A stretch of 8,377 nucleotides of DNA from DATFXF01 sp035258565 (lineage in GTDB: Bacteria; Acidobacteriota; Terriglobia; Acidiferrales; UBA7541), in the NCBI GenBank assembly GCA_035258565.1, contig DATFXF010000398.1, forward strand, positions 1-8,377. The letters are read 5' to 3'. The position numbers were made by a program, and so were the translations under genes. Below the pieces are notes generated by a model. That model ran no database searches. It worked only from the letters and a program-made list of their open reading frames with translations, and had not been told where the DNA came from. Below, one piece after another: positions 1 to 6,478 of this stretch (within the stretch, counting starts at the first letter, position 1; every line of letters begins with the position of its first letter).

Positions 1-127
1 TCGGCGCTCCCGTTCCCAATTCCGCTTTCTCGACCTCATCGAACGATAGACCCTCATGCCTTGAAAACTCCCGCCGCGTAGCGGCGGAATATGATAGCTT
101 ACCGAAAACGGCGACTCTCCATTTCAC
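1..127 (-). CDS. Possible partial protein gene at the left edge, unidentified
   Basis: On the minus strand a frame opens after a TAA near 175 and stays open to the window edge. Its first reasonable start is a GTG at 125-127. The translation begins MKWRVAVFGKLSYSAATRR and continues to FDEVEKAELGTGAP at the edge, so the C-terminus is missing. The charged, helix-like FDEVEKAEL stretch looks protein-like. However, no Shine-Dalgarno sequence precedes the GTG, and I recognise no family. Frame 3 of the plus strand is also open from the edge to about 209, so an open frame here is weak evidence. The true start, the strand and even the existence of a gene are uncertain. Confidence 0.22.
   Translation of the reverse strand, partial: MKWRVAVFGKLSYSAATRREFSRHEGLSFDEVEKAELGTGAP
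71..87. repeat. Short perfect GC hairpin
   Basis: CCGCCGC (71-77) and GCGGCGG (81-87) form a 7-bp perfect stem around the loop GTA. On the minus strand it is followed by GAGTTTTC, a weak T-run, so it could act as a poor intrinsic terminator for minus-strand transcription. It lies inside the possible left-edge open frame, which argues against a terminator role if that frame is real. Confidence 0.3.
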
Positions 128-559
128 GCTGAACCAAGACAATGATGGGAACTCAGTGTATTACGGCCGCGCACCGTCCCGCGTAGCACGCTCCTCCAAG
201 CCCATCTAAGCACCTACCCGCTACAGTTTTCGCTACAGTGCCCCGGGTACACCGAAAGTATGTGTGCGAAGGGGGTGCCACGCGAGTGAGGTGGGACTCC
301 TGCGAGAATTTTGAGATGCAAAATCTCGATCTAGGCCGCTCGCTACGATGGGCCGCAATCGCGCAGAAAGCGTCTCAAAGCGACGCTGTGAGCGTGGCAC
401 GATGCGGAGGCCACCCGCCCTCTGTGCCAGGATGTTGCACAGCTCGCTGCGTCCTATTGCTGCGCACCGCTTCTCACTCAGTACAAGCGGGTACAAGGTG
501 CTGGGCAGCCAGCAGAACGCGCTGGGAGCCTCTGGGGAGACACTGATTCCCTCGTGGGC
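128..559. other. No convincing gene; tandem 9-bp repeat inside
   Basis: Open frames here (plus 238-546, minus 233-496) have Cys/Arg/Ser-rich translations without domain-like character and lack ribosome-binding sites. Two structures are visible: an exact tandem repeat of CGCTACAGT at 219-227 and 231-239, and an imperfect inverted repeat at 303-328 (CGAGAATTTTG against CAAAATCTCG, one bulged base). I see no promoter or RNA gene that I can support. Confidence 0.5.
219..239. repeat. Tandem direct repeat, 2 x CGCTACAGT
   Basis: Two exact 9-bp copies are separated by TTT, giving a 12-bp period, close to one helical turn. Such phased short repeats can be protein-binding sites, for example recombinase arm sites or an operator. 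Nothing around them identifies the binding protein. The repeat is seen directly; any function is inference. Confidence 0.5.
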
Positions 560-1072
560 TCATGGCTTCTTCTGCCGTTGTTCCTTCTCCACTTGGAGGC
601 AAGTCTGCATCGCTAGAATCCCTAGTCCAACGTTGATTCTATCGGCGGTTTCCCAGAGTCCGGCGGATGACCACCGCACGACGCCCGTGTCGGAGTCTGT
701 GAGGGTCATGGTCATTCGAGTCATTTGAATCACGCCCCCGCCTTCCCTGGGGAACTCGCCGGCTTCGTACCGCAAGATGACGGTCCAGCGCGACTGCGAC
801 TGCTTCTCCGTGATGGGGAAGCTTCCACACGCTTCGCGGATGCTGTCTTGCAGAAGGTCGTGCATTTGCGTAGGGATGAGGACTGTGCTTCCCCGAGGCT
901 GCACGTCGAGGTAGATCGCATTCTTGAGCCTCGGCGGCTGCGCCTCACTCGGCCTTGACTGTGATTCACTTGGCCTCGGCTGCGCCGTCGGCGCTTGCTG
1001 CGTCGGCTGCGGAGCGTCGCATCCGGTCAGCAACAATGCCAGTCCCCAGACGATGAGATGCTTTTGGTTCAC
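560..1072 (-). CDS. Putative lipoprotein of unknown function
   Basis: This encodes a 170-residue protein that is probably exported and lipid-anchored. The start is a GTG at 1070-1072, placed 7 nt after a perfect AGGAGG (1080-1085). A longer frame reaching 1129 has no such site. Residues 1-18 read as a lipoprotein signal: a short basic start, the hydrophobic core LIVWGLALLL, then the lipobox LTGC with Cys18 as the lipidated residue. A Pro/Gln/Ser-rich linker follows (about 19-50), containing a repeated PSE(S/A)Q motif, as is usual between a lipid anchor and a folded domain. The C-terminal domain (about 52-165) alternates strands and helices (AIYLDVQ, WTVILRYEAGEF, MTMTLTDSDTGVVRW) and has two cysteines. 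I recognise no family. The pattern of a variable followed by 'DSDTGVVRWSS' loosely recalls periplasmic proteins that compare induced or collective quantities, which is not enough for a function. The gene is intact. It stands 32 nt downstream of a decayed frame on the same strand, with no clear promoter between them. Confidence 0.75.
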   Translation of the reverse strand: MNQKHLIVWGLALLLTGCDAPQPTQQAPTAQPRPSESQSRPSEAQPPRLKNAIYLDVQPRGSTVLIPTQMHDLLQDSIREACGSFPITEKQSQSRWTVILRYEAGEFPREGGGVIQMTRMTMTLTDSDTGVVRWSSAGLWETADRINVGLGILAMQTCLQVEKEQRQKKP

Positions 1073-1079
1073 GGTGACA

Positions 1080-1085
1080 CCTCCT
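1080..1085 (-). promoter_or_regulatory. Ribosome-binding site fixing the lipoprotein start
   Basis: The minus strand reads AGGAGG, followed by 7 nt and then GTG (1070-1072). The perfect match and standard spacing favour the GTG over in-frame upstream starts, and place the lipobox cysteine at residue 18. Confidence 0.8.
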
Positions 1086-1104
1086 AGTGCTGCAAGTCGG
1101 CGAT

Positions 1105-1571
1105 TCAGCCCGGTGAAGGTGCAGGCCAAAGTTGATTGATGATCTCGGCGGCGACAATCAGGCTATCTACGGCCATGCCGGGCGGCACTATCGCCTGCAT
1201 CTCTGGGTGTGTAAACTTGTTCCTGACCCCCGGCAAGGACTCAATGAGCACATCCACGTAGGGCCTTTCGGGTAGGGGTCGTGGAGGTTCGCCCATGATC
1301 GCCGCCATTTCGTGCTCCACTCTGGCCGCATTCTCACGACGGCGCTTGAGGCCGGGGAAGTCATCGAAACTGTCGCTTGGCAAAGCCGGTTCGGGGGGAC
1401 GAGAAACTTGGGTTCAGGAATACATGCGCCCACGCCAATGACATCGTGATTCCTGAGTCGAAGGTCCTAGCGGCAATCGAAGACCTCGTGTACAACGTCG
1501 TTCTCAAATACCCTCTCTAGCTGCGCTCGCCATAGGTCCTCACCCTGACTTACCCATTCTGGGGTTGAAAA
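1105..1571 (-). pseudogene. Probable decayed protein gene, unidentified
   Basis: Three consecutive stretches of protein-like sequence lie head to tail on the minus strand. From 1571 the frame reads PEWVSQGEDLWRAQLERVF through EVFDCR and then a TAG at 1467-1469. The same frame continues with LRNHDVIGVGACIPEPKFLV. At a run of six G/C (1393-1398) a one-base shift leads into PEPALPSDSFDDFPGLKRRR, and that frame ends at 1105 after the stretch VRNKFTHPEMQAIVPPGMAV and SLIVAAEIINQLW. The last open part could be used alone from a TTG at 1381-1383 (92 codons), but no ribosome-binding site precedes it. The (V/L)RNK-x-(A/T)HP pattern near the C-terminus resembles the RNxxxH-type motif of HEPN-like proteins; that is an inference, not an identification. 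The product is unknown, and the nonsense codon plus frameshift make a functional product unlikely. Confidence 0.35.
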
Positions 1572-1627
1572 TTAGCGCGAACAGGGGAAAAGGGCGAGCC
1601 TGCTTCGTCTGTAAGCAATTGAAAAGA

Positions 1628-1704
<77 letters not shown>

Positions 1705-1725
1705 ACAAGGACTTAGGTTAACACG

Positions 1726-1743
1726 GTTGCACAGTAGTTGCAC
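1726..1743. repeat. Direct repeat, 2 x GTTGCAC
   Basis: Exact 7-bp copies at 1726-1732 and 1737-1743 lie 11 bp apart, in the 41-nt gap between the tRNA 5' end and the integrase-relic stop codon. They could be arm-type recombinase sites or part of the tRNA promoter region. The copies are seen directly; the role is inference. Confidence 0.4.
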
Positions 1744-1745
1744 CA

Positions 1746-2376
1746 TCAGTGGGCCTTCTGGCCTGCTGTGGCCTCGAACAGAGCCCCGATCTTCTCAACT
1801 GCTCGCAGCGCTTCAGCAGGCACGTCTTTGATGTAATGCTGCTCTGTCGTGGCCATGTTCGAGTGTCGGAGCAAGCCCTTGGCCGCGAGTGGCGATTCAA
1901 CCTGGGTTGCCAAAGCTCCAGCACCCCGCCTCAGGGCATGCCAGCCATGCCAGGGGATACCCGCTTTCGTGAGCGCAGGAATCAGAACGTGATTAGCGAG
2001 GCTGTGCAGGTCAAGCGGCTTTCCCGCTGGCCCGCCCAGGATGTAGCCGGTACTGTAGCTCCCATTGCGATGCTCGGAAAGGATGCTTGCCAAAGTTTCG
2101 CACACCGGCACCGGAGCGATGCTCTCCTCGGTTTTTTGGCTCGGTAAGATGCGTCCGCCACACTGAGCATCGCACAAACAGCCGGTTACCATCGAAGTCC
2201 TGAATACGAGCCTCCTTGACCGGGTTGATTCCGTCGAGCACTCCCTGATTCTTCGCAAACGCGAAGATGGTGGATAGCAGCGCCTTTGAGAACCGAAGGG
2301 TCTTGCGCCCGACACCGTGCTTGGCGTAAATATCTGCCAGCAGATTTGTCGCATCTACGCAGCGAAAGTCCCGCAA
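1746..2376 (-). pseudogene. Tyrosine recombinase / phage-type integrase remnant
   Basis: An intact member would cut and rejoin DNA at attachment sites through a tyrosine nucleophile. The surviving N-terminal part (2376 to about 2200) is core-binding domain: RDFRCVDATNLLADIYAKHG, then FAKNQGVLDGINPVKEARI. It joins abruptly near 2195-2205 to DFDGNRLFVRCSVWRTHLTE. This skips the region of roughly 50 residues that normally carries the first catalytic arginine (the TGLRRGE-type box). At a six-A run (plus-strand T6, 2132-2137) one extra base shifts the frame. The catalytic half then continues as EESIAPVPVCETLASIL, ILGGPAGKPLDLHSLANHVL, the H-x-x-R box GWHALRRG (about 1929-1946), LLRHSN and the tyrosine in EQHYIKD (about 1833-1835), ending in TGA at 1746. 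The usual N-terminal arm domain is absent upstream. With a missing arginine box, a missing N-terminus and a frameshift it cannot be an active integrase. Its position next to tRNA-Pro fits a relic of an integrated element. Confidence 0.85.
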
Positions 2377-2989
2377 GATCGACTTTTCTACCACAAAATC
2401 TCCGCCGACAGCGTGTTCCGTGGCCTTCCCCAATCAAGCAGCATCTGGTGGACTGCCCCGGGAAGCCTGACGCTGCGCCCAGCCGCGAGCTACGGCATCC
2501 ACCTTTCCTTCCGAATGCCCCATATTCGAATGAGAACGCTGTATCGCTACATTCTTGGTGGATAACAGTACGAGCCCCAGGAGCCAACGTCGGTCTTGTC
2601 GCGATGTGCAGCATGGAAGAAAGCTTAGGGAGAGGCTGTTCGCCATGGAAAGCACCAAGTTGCAAAAGAAGACGAGCTGGCGAAGAAAATTCGCGTCGAT
2701 CCCAGGGCAATGCGAGTCTGTTGCGGGCATGCAATCGAGCCAAGCTTAGCTGAAACCCGGCAACATGCCGGACCGAGTCTGTTTGTTTCAGTTTGGCGGT
2801 GCTCCCGCTGCGGCCGAGTTAGCTCCTGAGCTGAAAAGCCCCAGCTCACAAATCATTGTCTGATTTTGGCGTGCCCAAAACTCGCGAGCCTCGCTGCCCG
2901 CAAAGACTGGTTTCTGAACCGAAAAGGTAAGTCTTTCTTTCCCGTTCGCGAGTGGAATTCAGAGTGCTCGAGAGGAGAGCGGAGGAGTA

Positions 2990-3025
2990 CCTGGGAATGC
3001 CAAAGTGCCTGGGACGATTCCCAGG
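2990..3025. repeat. 9-bp perfect inverted repeat
   Basis: CCTGGGAAT (2990-2998) pairs exactly with ATTCCCAGG (3017-3025). The 18-nt spacer contains a further direct copy of CCTGGGA (3009-3015), so three related blocks lie close together. No T-run follows on either strand, so it is not an intrinsic terminator. It might be a dispersed intergenic repeat or a binding site. Confidence 0.45.
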
Positions 3026-3294
3026 GCCCCCCTACGCGTTCGGTGCTGCAAAACTCAACCTTCGGAGCGCAGAAAAAGACCATAAGCGAGGTCGTGGAAT
3101 CAACAAGATGCAAGAACACTTTTACAAAAGCGGAAGCTGTGTCCAAAAAAATTGTGCCATCTTAGGGGTTCACCCCAAACCTTGCGTCCAAATTGCGAAT
3201 CGCGCTAACGAGGGCATTTTTCGGAGACGACCCGCATAAGCGCTGGTACTGCGCAGGCTTCGTTACCAGCATGCCTTACTGGCCTCGAAATATG

Positions 3295-3432
3295 TTATTG
3301 GACGGTCGTCCCCGCGTTCGTTTTCTTATCGTTTTCTTGCTGGAGCTTGCTCATCTGGCGTCTCGACGGCCGGGTTTGAACAAGTTCCCAGCCTTTTTCC
3401 CCAACGCTGATCGGAGTTGCCGGAATACGCAT
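3295..3432 (-). CDS. Very short open frame, doubtful
   Basis: This is a 45-codon frame with an ATG at 3430-3432 and TAA at 3295-3297. The product is polar and lysine/glutamine-rich towards its end (SKLQQENDKKTNAGTTVQ), with no signal peptide or membrane segment. AGGA stands 6 nt upstream of the ATG, a partial ribosome-binding site. It overlaps other equally long frames and resembles nothing I know. It is listed only because it has a plausible start signal. Confidence 0.15.
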   Translation of the reverse strand: MRIPATPISVGEKGWELVQTRPSRRQMSKLQQENDKKTNAGTTVQ

Positions 3433-3480
3433 CCCGGTTCCTAATCGGCCGCCGCACGTATCCAAGTCGAATCCAGTCGT

Positions 3481-3657
3481 CTACTGCGGGCCTGCCGGAG
3501 ACGACAAAGATGAGCTTTGCTTCGGCGGCTTCGGCGAGAACTCCTCGAACCAACCGAAAATGCGATCCCACATGTCGCGAACATTGGGTTCGGCGGTGAT
3601 GAGGTGTCCTTCCCCAGTAGCGAACCGACTATGTAGAGACCCGTTAGCAGTCGGAGC
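3481..3657 (-). pseudogene. C-terminal remnant of an alpha/beta-hydrolase (S9 peptidase-like)
   Basis: A 58-codon minus-strand frame follows a TGA at 3658-3660 and ends in TAG at 3481-3483. Its middle, about 3540-3640, reads SLHSRFATGEGHLITAEPNV then RDMWDRIFGWFEEF. This resembles the end of prolyl-oligopeptidase-type alpha/beta hydrolases, where a G-x-G-H segment carries the catalytic histidine and a final helix of the type (N/R)xxDMWxRIxxWF closes the fold. Nothing upstream supplies the rest of the domain: no nucleophile elbow GxSxGG is visible, and the frame is closed by the TGA. There is no start codon in a useful place. I read it as the surviving tail of a deleted gene. The family assignment rests on pattern memory only. 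Confidence 0.4.
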
Positions 3658-3883
3658 TCAACGATCCGGAGTCTCAGGGTTGTCGCACAAGAAGATCGGG
3701 AGGCGGCGTCGAAGACGATGGGCTCTGAAGACCGACCTCTGCGATTTGCTTCGCTTTTTCAGGCCGTCCGGTGGTTCCGTTAGCCAAAATTTCCAAAAAG
3801 GAATCGTTTCGCCTCGGATTAACCACGTCAGTGTAGCAGTTCGCGACACGAGCGGCCATGCACACTGACCTACTTGGAATGAG

Positions 3884-3920
3884 TTGGCCGGGGAGCAAGC
3901 GGGGCTCGCTCCCCGGCCGA
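3884..3920 (-). terminator. Strong hairpin after the outer-membrane protein gene
   Basis: GGCCGGGGAGC (3886-3896) pairs perfectly with GCTCCCCGGCC (3908-3918), an 11-bp GC-rich stem with an 11-nt loop. It extends by a G-T wobble and a T-A pair to 3884-3920. It lies 57 nt past the stop codon of the gene at 3978-5468. The following minus-strand bases (CTCATTCC) are not a real T-run, so it may be a weak or Rho-assisted terminator, or an mRNA 3'-end stabiliser. Confidence 0.55.
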
Positions 3921-3977
3921 CCTCGGGAAGGGTCTCGCTGGTAACCTGGAGATCGCCTGCAGAGTTCCCAGCTAGAG

Positions 3978-5468
3978 CTAGAACTGGTACGCCAGCGAGA
4001 TGTTGAAGACGTTGCCTCTACCCGATGGCCCCTTCGATCCACTCGGGAACGACTTCGTGCGAAACTGCCAGTTGCTCCATTCGAACGCAAGCGTGACCTC
4101 GTTGGTCAGTTTGCGGAAATAGCTTACCCAGGCGAAGCTGTTCTTCTCGCGAACCGTACCTGCCAACAGCTTGCGGTCCTCAGGGTCGTCGGTGCCCCCG
4201 CCCAGATAGAAGATGTTCTTGTTGTCTTCCGTGGCTCTTAGCGTGAGTTCCCCCCAGCCGCCCCCGGAACCGATGCGGTTAATCGTTGTGAAACGGGGCG
4301 TAAGTGGGGATGCTGCCACTCCCTGGAGCACTCCGCCCTGGAAGGGAATCAAATTGCTGCCCAGGAAACCTTCTCCGCGGAGGATCACCCGGGAGTGAAG
4401 AGGAATATTGTAATCAAACGCGAAAGCCCAGGAGTCCAGCGTGCGATCGGCACCGATGCGTTCTCGCCCGTAGTGGGCTCCGGCGCCAATGGTCGCCGTC
4501 GAACCAGCCATAGGATGGGATATGGCAATACGCGCCTGGTAGAAGGGACTCGACGAGCGCTCTCCATAGCCTGAAAAAGCGCCATCCACAGCGGTGCCTG
4601 CTGGAGGCAGTTCGCCAGCGATCCCGGGGGAGGGCGGCACAGAGGGCACAAGCCTAGGATCACCGAACAGTGGGCGCAGGACGCCGAATTGGAACAGGGT
4701 GGAGGTCTTCTCGGTCAAATTGTGCGTCACGTCCACGCGCGCCTGCGGCAACCAACCCCATAGATTACCCGCCGTAGCCCCCAGCGGAATGGCCACGTGA
4801 GAGAGGGAGACTGGGTCGAGTGGCGCGATGATCATCTTGTCCTGGCCAGCCACAATCTTCCAGCTTCCCTTTTCAAGCTGAAAATAGGCTAAGCGCAGGC
4901 GAGGCTGATTCAAAACGCGTCCCTGCGGTTGAAGCGCATCAGAGGGTCGCGAGCCGAAGAAGTCGAACTCGAGCACGCCTGACGGGGTCCATCCGCTGCT
5001 CGGTGGGCTGGCTGGGCTGAAGGTGAAGCCGAACAGACTTTGACGCGCTGTGAAAATTGTGTCGTGGATTGTTCCGGCACGGCGTGGGGTACCGTCCGGG
5101 AAGGTAACCGTACCTGCGCCCGGAGCCGCCCACAACGGCACGTCCTGGCCCACCTCCGCAGAATCGGAGACAGAGATGTTCAGTAGCAGCGTGCCGTAGA
5201 AACGGAGCTTGAGCGGCCCCATTGTTCCCTCCAGCTTACCTTTGGTCGGGGGGGCACCCGGATACTGTGGCTTTTGCTCAGGGTAGGGCGGCTGCTGGGC
5301 CGTTGTATCGGGCGACTTAGCGGCTTCGACGTTGCCCGCGTCGGATTGACGGTCGGGAGTCTGTCCCGCCATCGTGGCCGGGAGCAGGAGACCGATTGCA
5401 ACAGCCAAGAGAGCAACGCAGACTCCTCGGCGGTTTGCAATGAGCAACTGTACGAACGACTTGGTCAT
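3978..5468 (-). CDS. Outer-membrane beta-barrel protein, putative porin
   Basis: This 496-residue protein is predicted to be exported and to form a beta-barrel in the outer membrane, probably a channel. The ATG at 5466-5468 follows AGGAGG (5477-5482) by 8 nt, so I prefer it to an upstream in-frame start at 5558 that lacks such a site. Residues 1-34 are a classical signal peptide: basic N-terminus with NRR at 12-14, hydrophobic core VALLAVAIGLLL, and likely cleavage after the A of ATMA. A Pro/Gln-rich linker (about 46-80) follows. The rest alternates short amphipathic strands and loops (LKLRFYGTLLLNISV, GVLEFDFFGS, RLRLAYFQLEKGSWKIVAGQ, GELTLRA, FAWVSYFRKLTNEVTLAFEW). It ends in NISLAYQF; a terminal aromatic residue is the usual barrel-insertion signal. 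The phrase about being near-native to a known porin family cannot be settled by eye; DcaP-like or phosphate-selective-porin-like proteins are alternatives. The gene is intact, stands alone and is divergent from the kinase gene. An AT-rich patch at 5615-5660 could hold its promoter. Confidence 0.8.
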   Translation of the reverse strand: MTKSFVQLLIANRRGVCVALLAVAIGLLLPATMAGQTPDRQSDAGNVEAAKSPDTTAQQPPYPEQKPQYPGAPPTKGKLEGTMGPLKLRFYGTLLLNISVSDSAEVGQDVPLWAAPGAGTVTFPDGTPRRAGTIHDTIFTARQSLFGFTFSPASPPSSGWTPSGVLEFDFFGSRPSDALQPQGRVLNQPRLRLAYFQLEKGSWKIVAGQDKMIIAPLDPVSLSHVAIPLGATAGNLWGWLPQARVDVTHNLTEKTSTLFQFGVLRPLFGDPRLVPSVPPSPGIAGELPPAGTAVDGAFSGYGERSSSPFYQARIAISHPMAGSTATIGAGAHYGRERIGADRTLDSWAFAFDYNIPLHSRVILRGEGFLGSNLIPFQGGVLQGVAASPLTPRFTTINRIGSGGGWGELTLRATEDNKNIFYLGGGTDDPEDRKLLAGTVREKNSFAWVSYFRKLTNEVTLAFEWSNWQFRTKSFPSGSKGPSGRGNVFNISLAYQF

Positions 5469-5476
5469 GGAAGTGT

Positions 5477-5482
5477 CCTCCT
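5477..5482 (-). promoter_or_regulatory. Ribosome-binding site fixing the outer-membrane protein start
   Basis: The minus strand reads AGGAGG, an 8-nt spacer, then ATG (5466-5468). This selects the start that gives a standard-length signal peptide and rejects the 30-codon upstream extension. Confidence 0.85.
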
Positions 5483-5771
5483 GATTTGAGATTGGGGTTA
5501 TGTGAGGGCCTGAAAGTGGGGAGAGCACACCTCTTTCCACTGGGGCTGGCGTGTTCACCCGACTAAGTACTTGGGATTCAGTAAGGCTAGTCGGAACTTG
5601 GCAGGGAAGTCCAATCGTTGGAATTATTCATACAACTTTTCATATAAGCTTTTTGAAGAGTCTGGTGCGGCAACCCAGCGCGTCTCGAGCCGCCCGCCGG
5701 GACTGGTGCCGCAACATGCCTCTTGGGACAGGTCCAGTCAAAAGGCACAAGCATTTCGGCACCCCTCCGCG
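5483..5771. other. Divergent intergenic region
   Basis: The region lies between the minus-strand outer-membrane protein gene and the plus-strand kinase gene. It contains an AT-rich block at about 5615-5660. On the minus strand this block offers TTCAAA and TATGAA-like hexamers, but 19 bp apart, so it is only a weak promoter candidate for the outer-membrane gene. I see no small gene or RNA. Confidence 0.4.
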
Positions 5772-5800
5772 TTGACATGCCTGCAGGTGCTGCCTATGAT
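5772..5800 (+). promoter_or_regulatory. Near-consensus sigma-70 promoter
   Basis: TTGACA (5772-5777) is followed after exactly 17 bp by TATGAT (5795-5800), one mismatch from the full consensus. Transcription would start near 5807, about 20 nt before the kinase ATG at 5828. The short leader has no Shine-Dalgarno sequence. The match is seen directly; activity is inferred. Confidence 0.75.
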
Positions 5801-5827
5801 GGCCGCTAAAGAACCGCTTGCGCTTCC

Positions 5828-6478
5828 ATGCTCGGCCAAACCATCTCGCACTATCGCATCCTGGAGAAGCTGGGTGGCGGTGGCATGGGTGTCGTCTACA
5901 AGGCCGAGGACGTGAACCTCGGCCGCCCCGTCGCCCTGAAGTTTCTGCCTGATGAACTTTCTAAAGACCGCCATGCAGTGGAGCGTTTCCAGCGGGAGGC
6001 CCGTGCCGCGTCCGCGCTAAACCATCCGAATATCTGCACTATCTACGAGATCGGCGAGCATGAGGGACAGCATTTCATCGTCATGGAGTTCCCTCGACGG
6101 CAAGACCCTGAAGCACCGCGCTTGATGGGCCGCTCGCCCGAGGAGCGCGTCGTGGGCACGGTTGCCCGCGAACTCTGCCAGAGGGAGGGGATCAAGGCGC
6201 TGCTCGAGTGCTCGATTGCCCCGCTCGGCAGCCACTACGTCATCAGTCTTGATGCGCTTAATTGCTCGAGCGGGGAATCGATCGGGCGCGAGCAGGTAGA
6301 AGCCGAAAGCAAGGAGCGTGTGATCGCGGCCCTGGGCAAGTCGGCCATGCGGCTTCGCGAGCGCCTGGGCGAATCACCTGAGTACCATTCACAAATACGA
6401 CGAGCCGCTCGAGGAGGCCACCACGTCGTCGCTCGAGGCGCTCAAGGCGGTCACTCTCGGCGAAGCGACGCGCGTTAA
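5828..6478 (+). CDS. Kinase N-lobe fragment, first open segment of the broken gene
   Basis: This 216-codon frame begins MLGQTISHYRILEKLGGGG. Residues 1-88 are an ATP-binding N-lobe with Lys38 and Glu57 present. Residues 89-100 are a short out-of-frame stretch. Residues 101-180 match the regulatory segment that precedes the TPRs in relatives (SIAPLGSHYVISLDALNCSS, REQVEAESKERVIAALGKSA, RLRERLGES). After residue 182 the frame is wrong, and the arginine-rich tail to 6478 is meaningless. The kinase C-lobe is absent, so this piece at most binds nucleotide. The leader has no Shine-Dalgarno sequence but lies directly behind the consensus promoter. Confidence 0.6.
   Translation: MLGQTISHYRILEKLGGGGMGVVYKAEDVNLGRPVALKFLPDELSKDRHAVERFQREARAASALNHPNICTIYEIGEHEGQHFIVMEFPRRQDPEAPRLMGRSPEERVVGTVARELCQREGIKALLECSIAPLGSHYVISLDALNCSSGESIGREQVEAESKERVIAALGKSAMRLRERLGESPEYHSQIRRAARGGHHVVARGAQGGHSRRSDAR

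Larger units (their letters stand above)
2377..3480. other. Gene-poor stretch, no supported coding region
   Basis: About 1.1 kb holds only short overlapping frames on both strands whose translations lack domain character. Two small minus-strand frames are open from an ATG but unconvincing. One at 3295-3432 has 45 codons, begins MRIPATPISVGEKGWELV and has an AGGA 6 nt before the ATG. The other, at 3162-3272, has 36 codons. A 9-bp inverted repeat sits at 2990-3025, and a small GGGG-TTCA-CCCC hairpin at about 3165-3176. The stretch between the integrase relic and 3480 may be degraded mobile-element cargo, but no recognisable remnant proves it. Confidence 0.5.

Noticed and set aside
2132..2140. 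A AAA AAC heptamer in the integrase relic as a programmed frameshift site
   Set aside because: The heptamer favours a -1 slip, but the downstream catalytic frame needs a +1 shift. The missing arginine box and N-terminus make a functional protein impossible anyway.
2186..2743. 185-codon minus-strand frame overlapping the integrase relic
   Set aside because: It is Arg/Cys/Ser-rich, and its 3' half is out of frame with the recognisable integrase core-binding domain, so it is a shadow.
2866..3239. Overlapping plus-strand frames of 95-99 codons, and a similar minus-strand frame at 2853-3146
   Set aside because: The translations lack domain character, overlap each other on both strands and have no convincing ribosome-binding sites.
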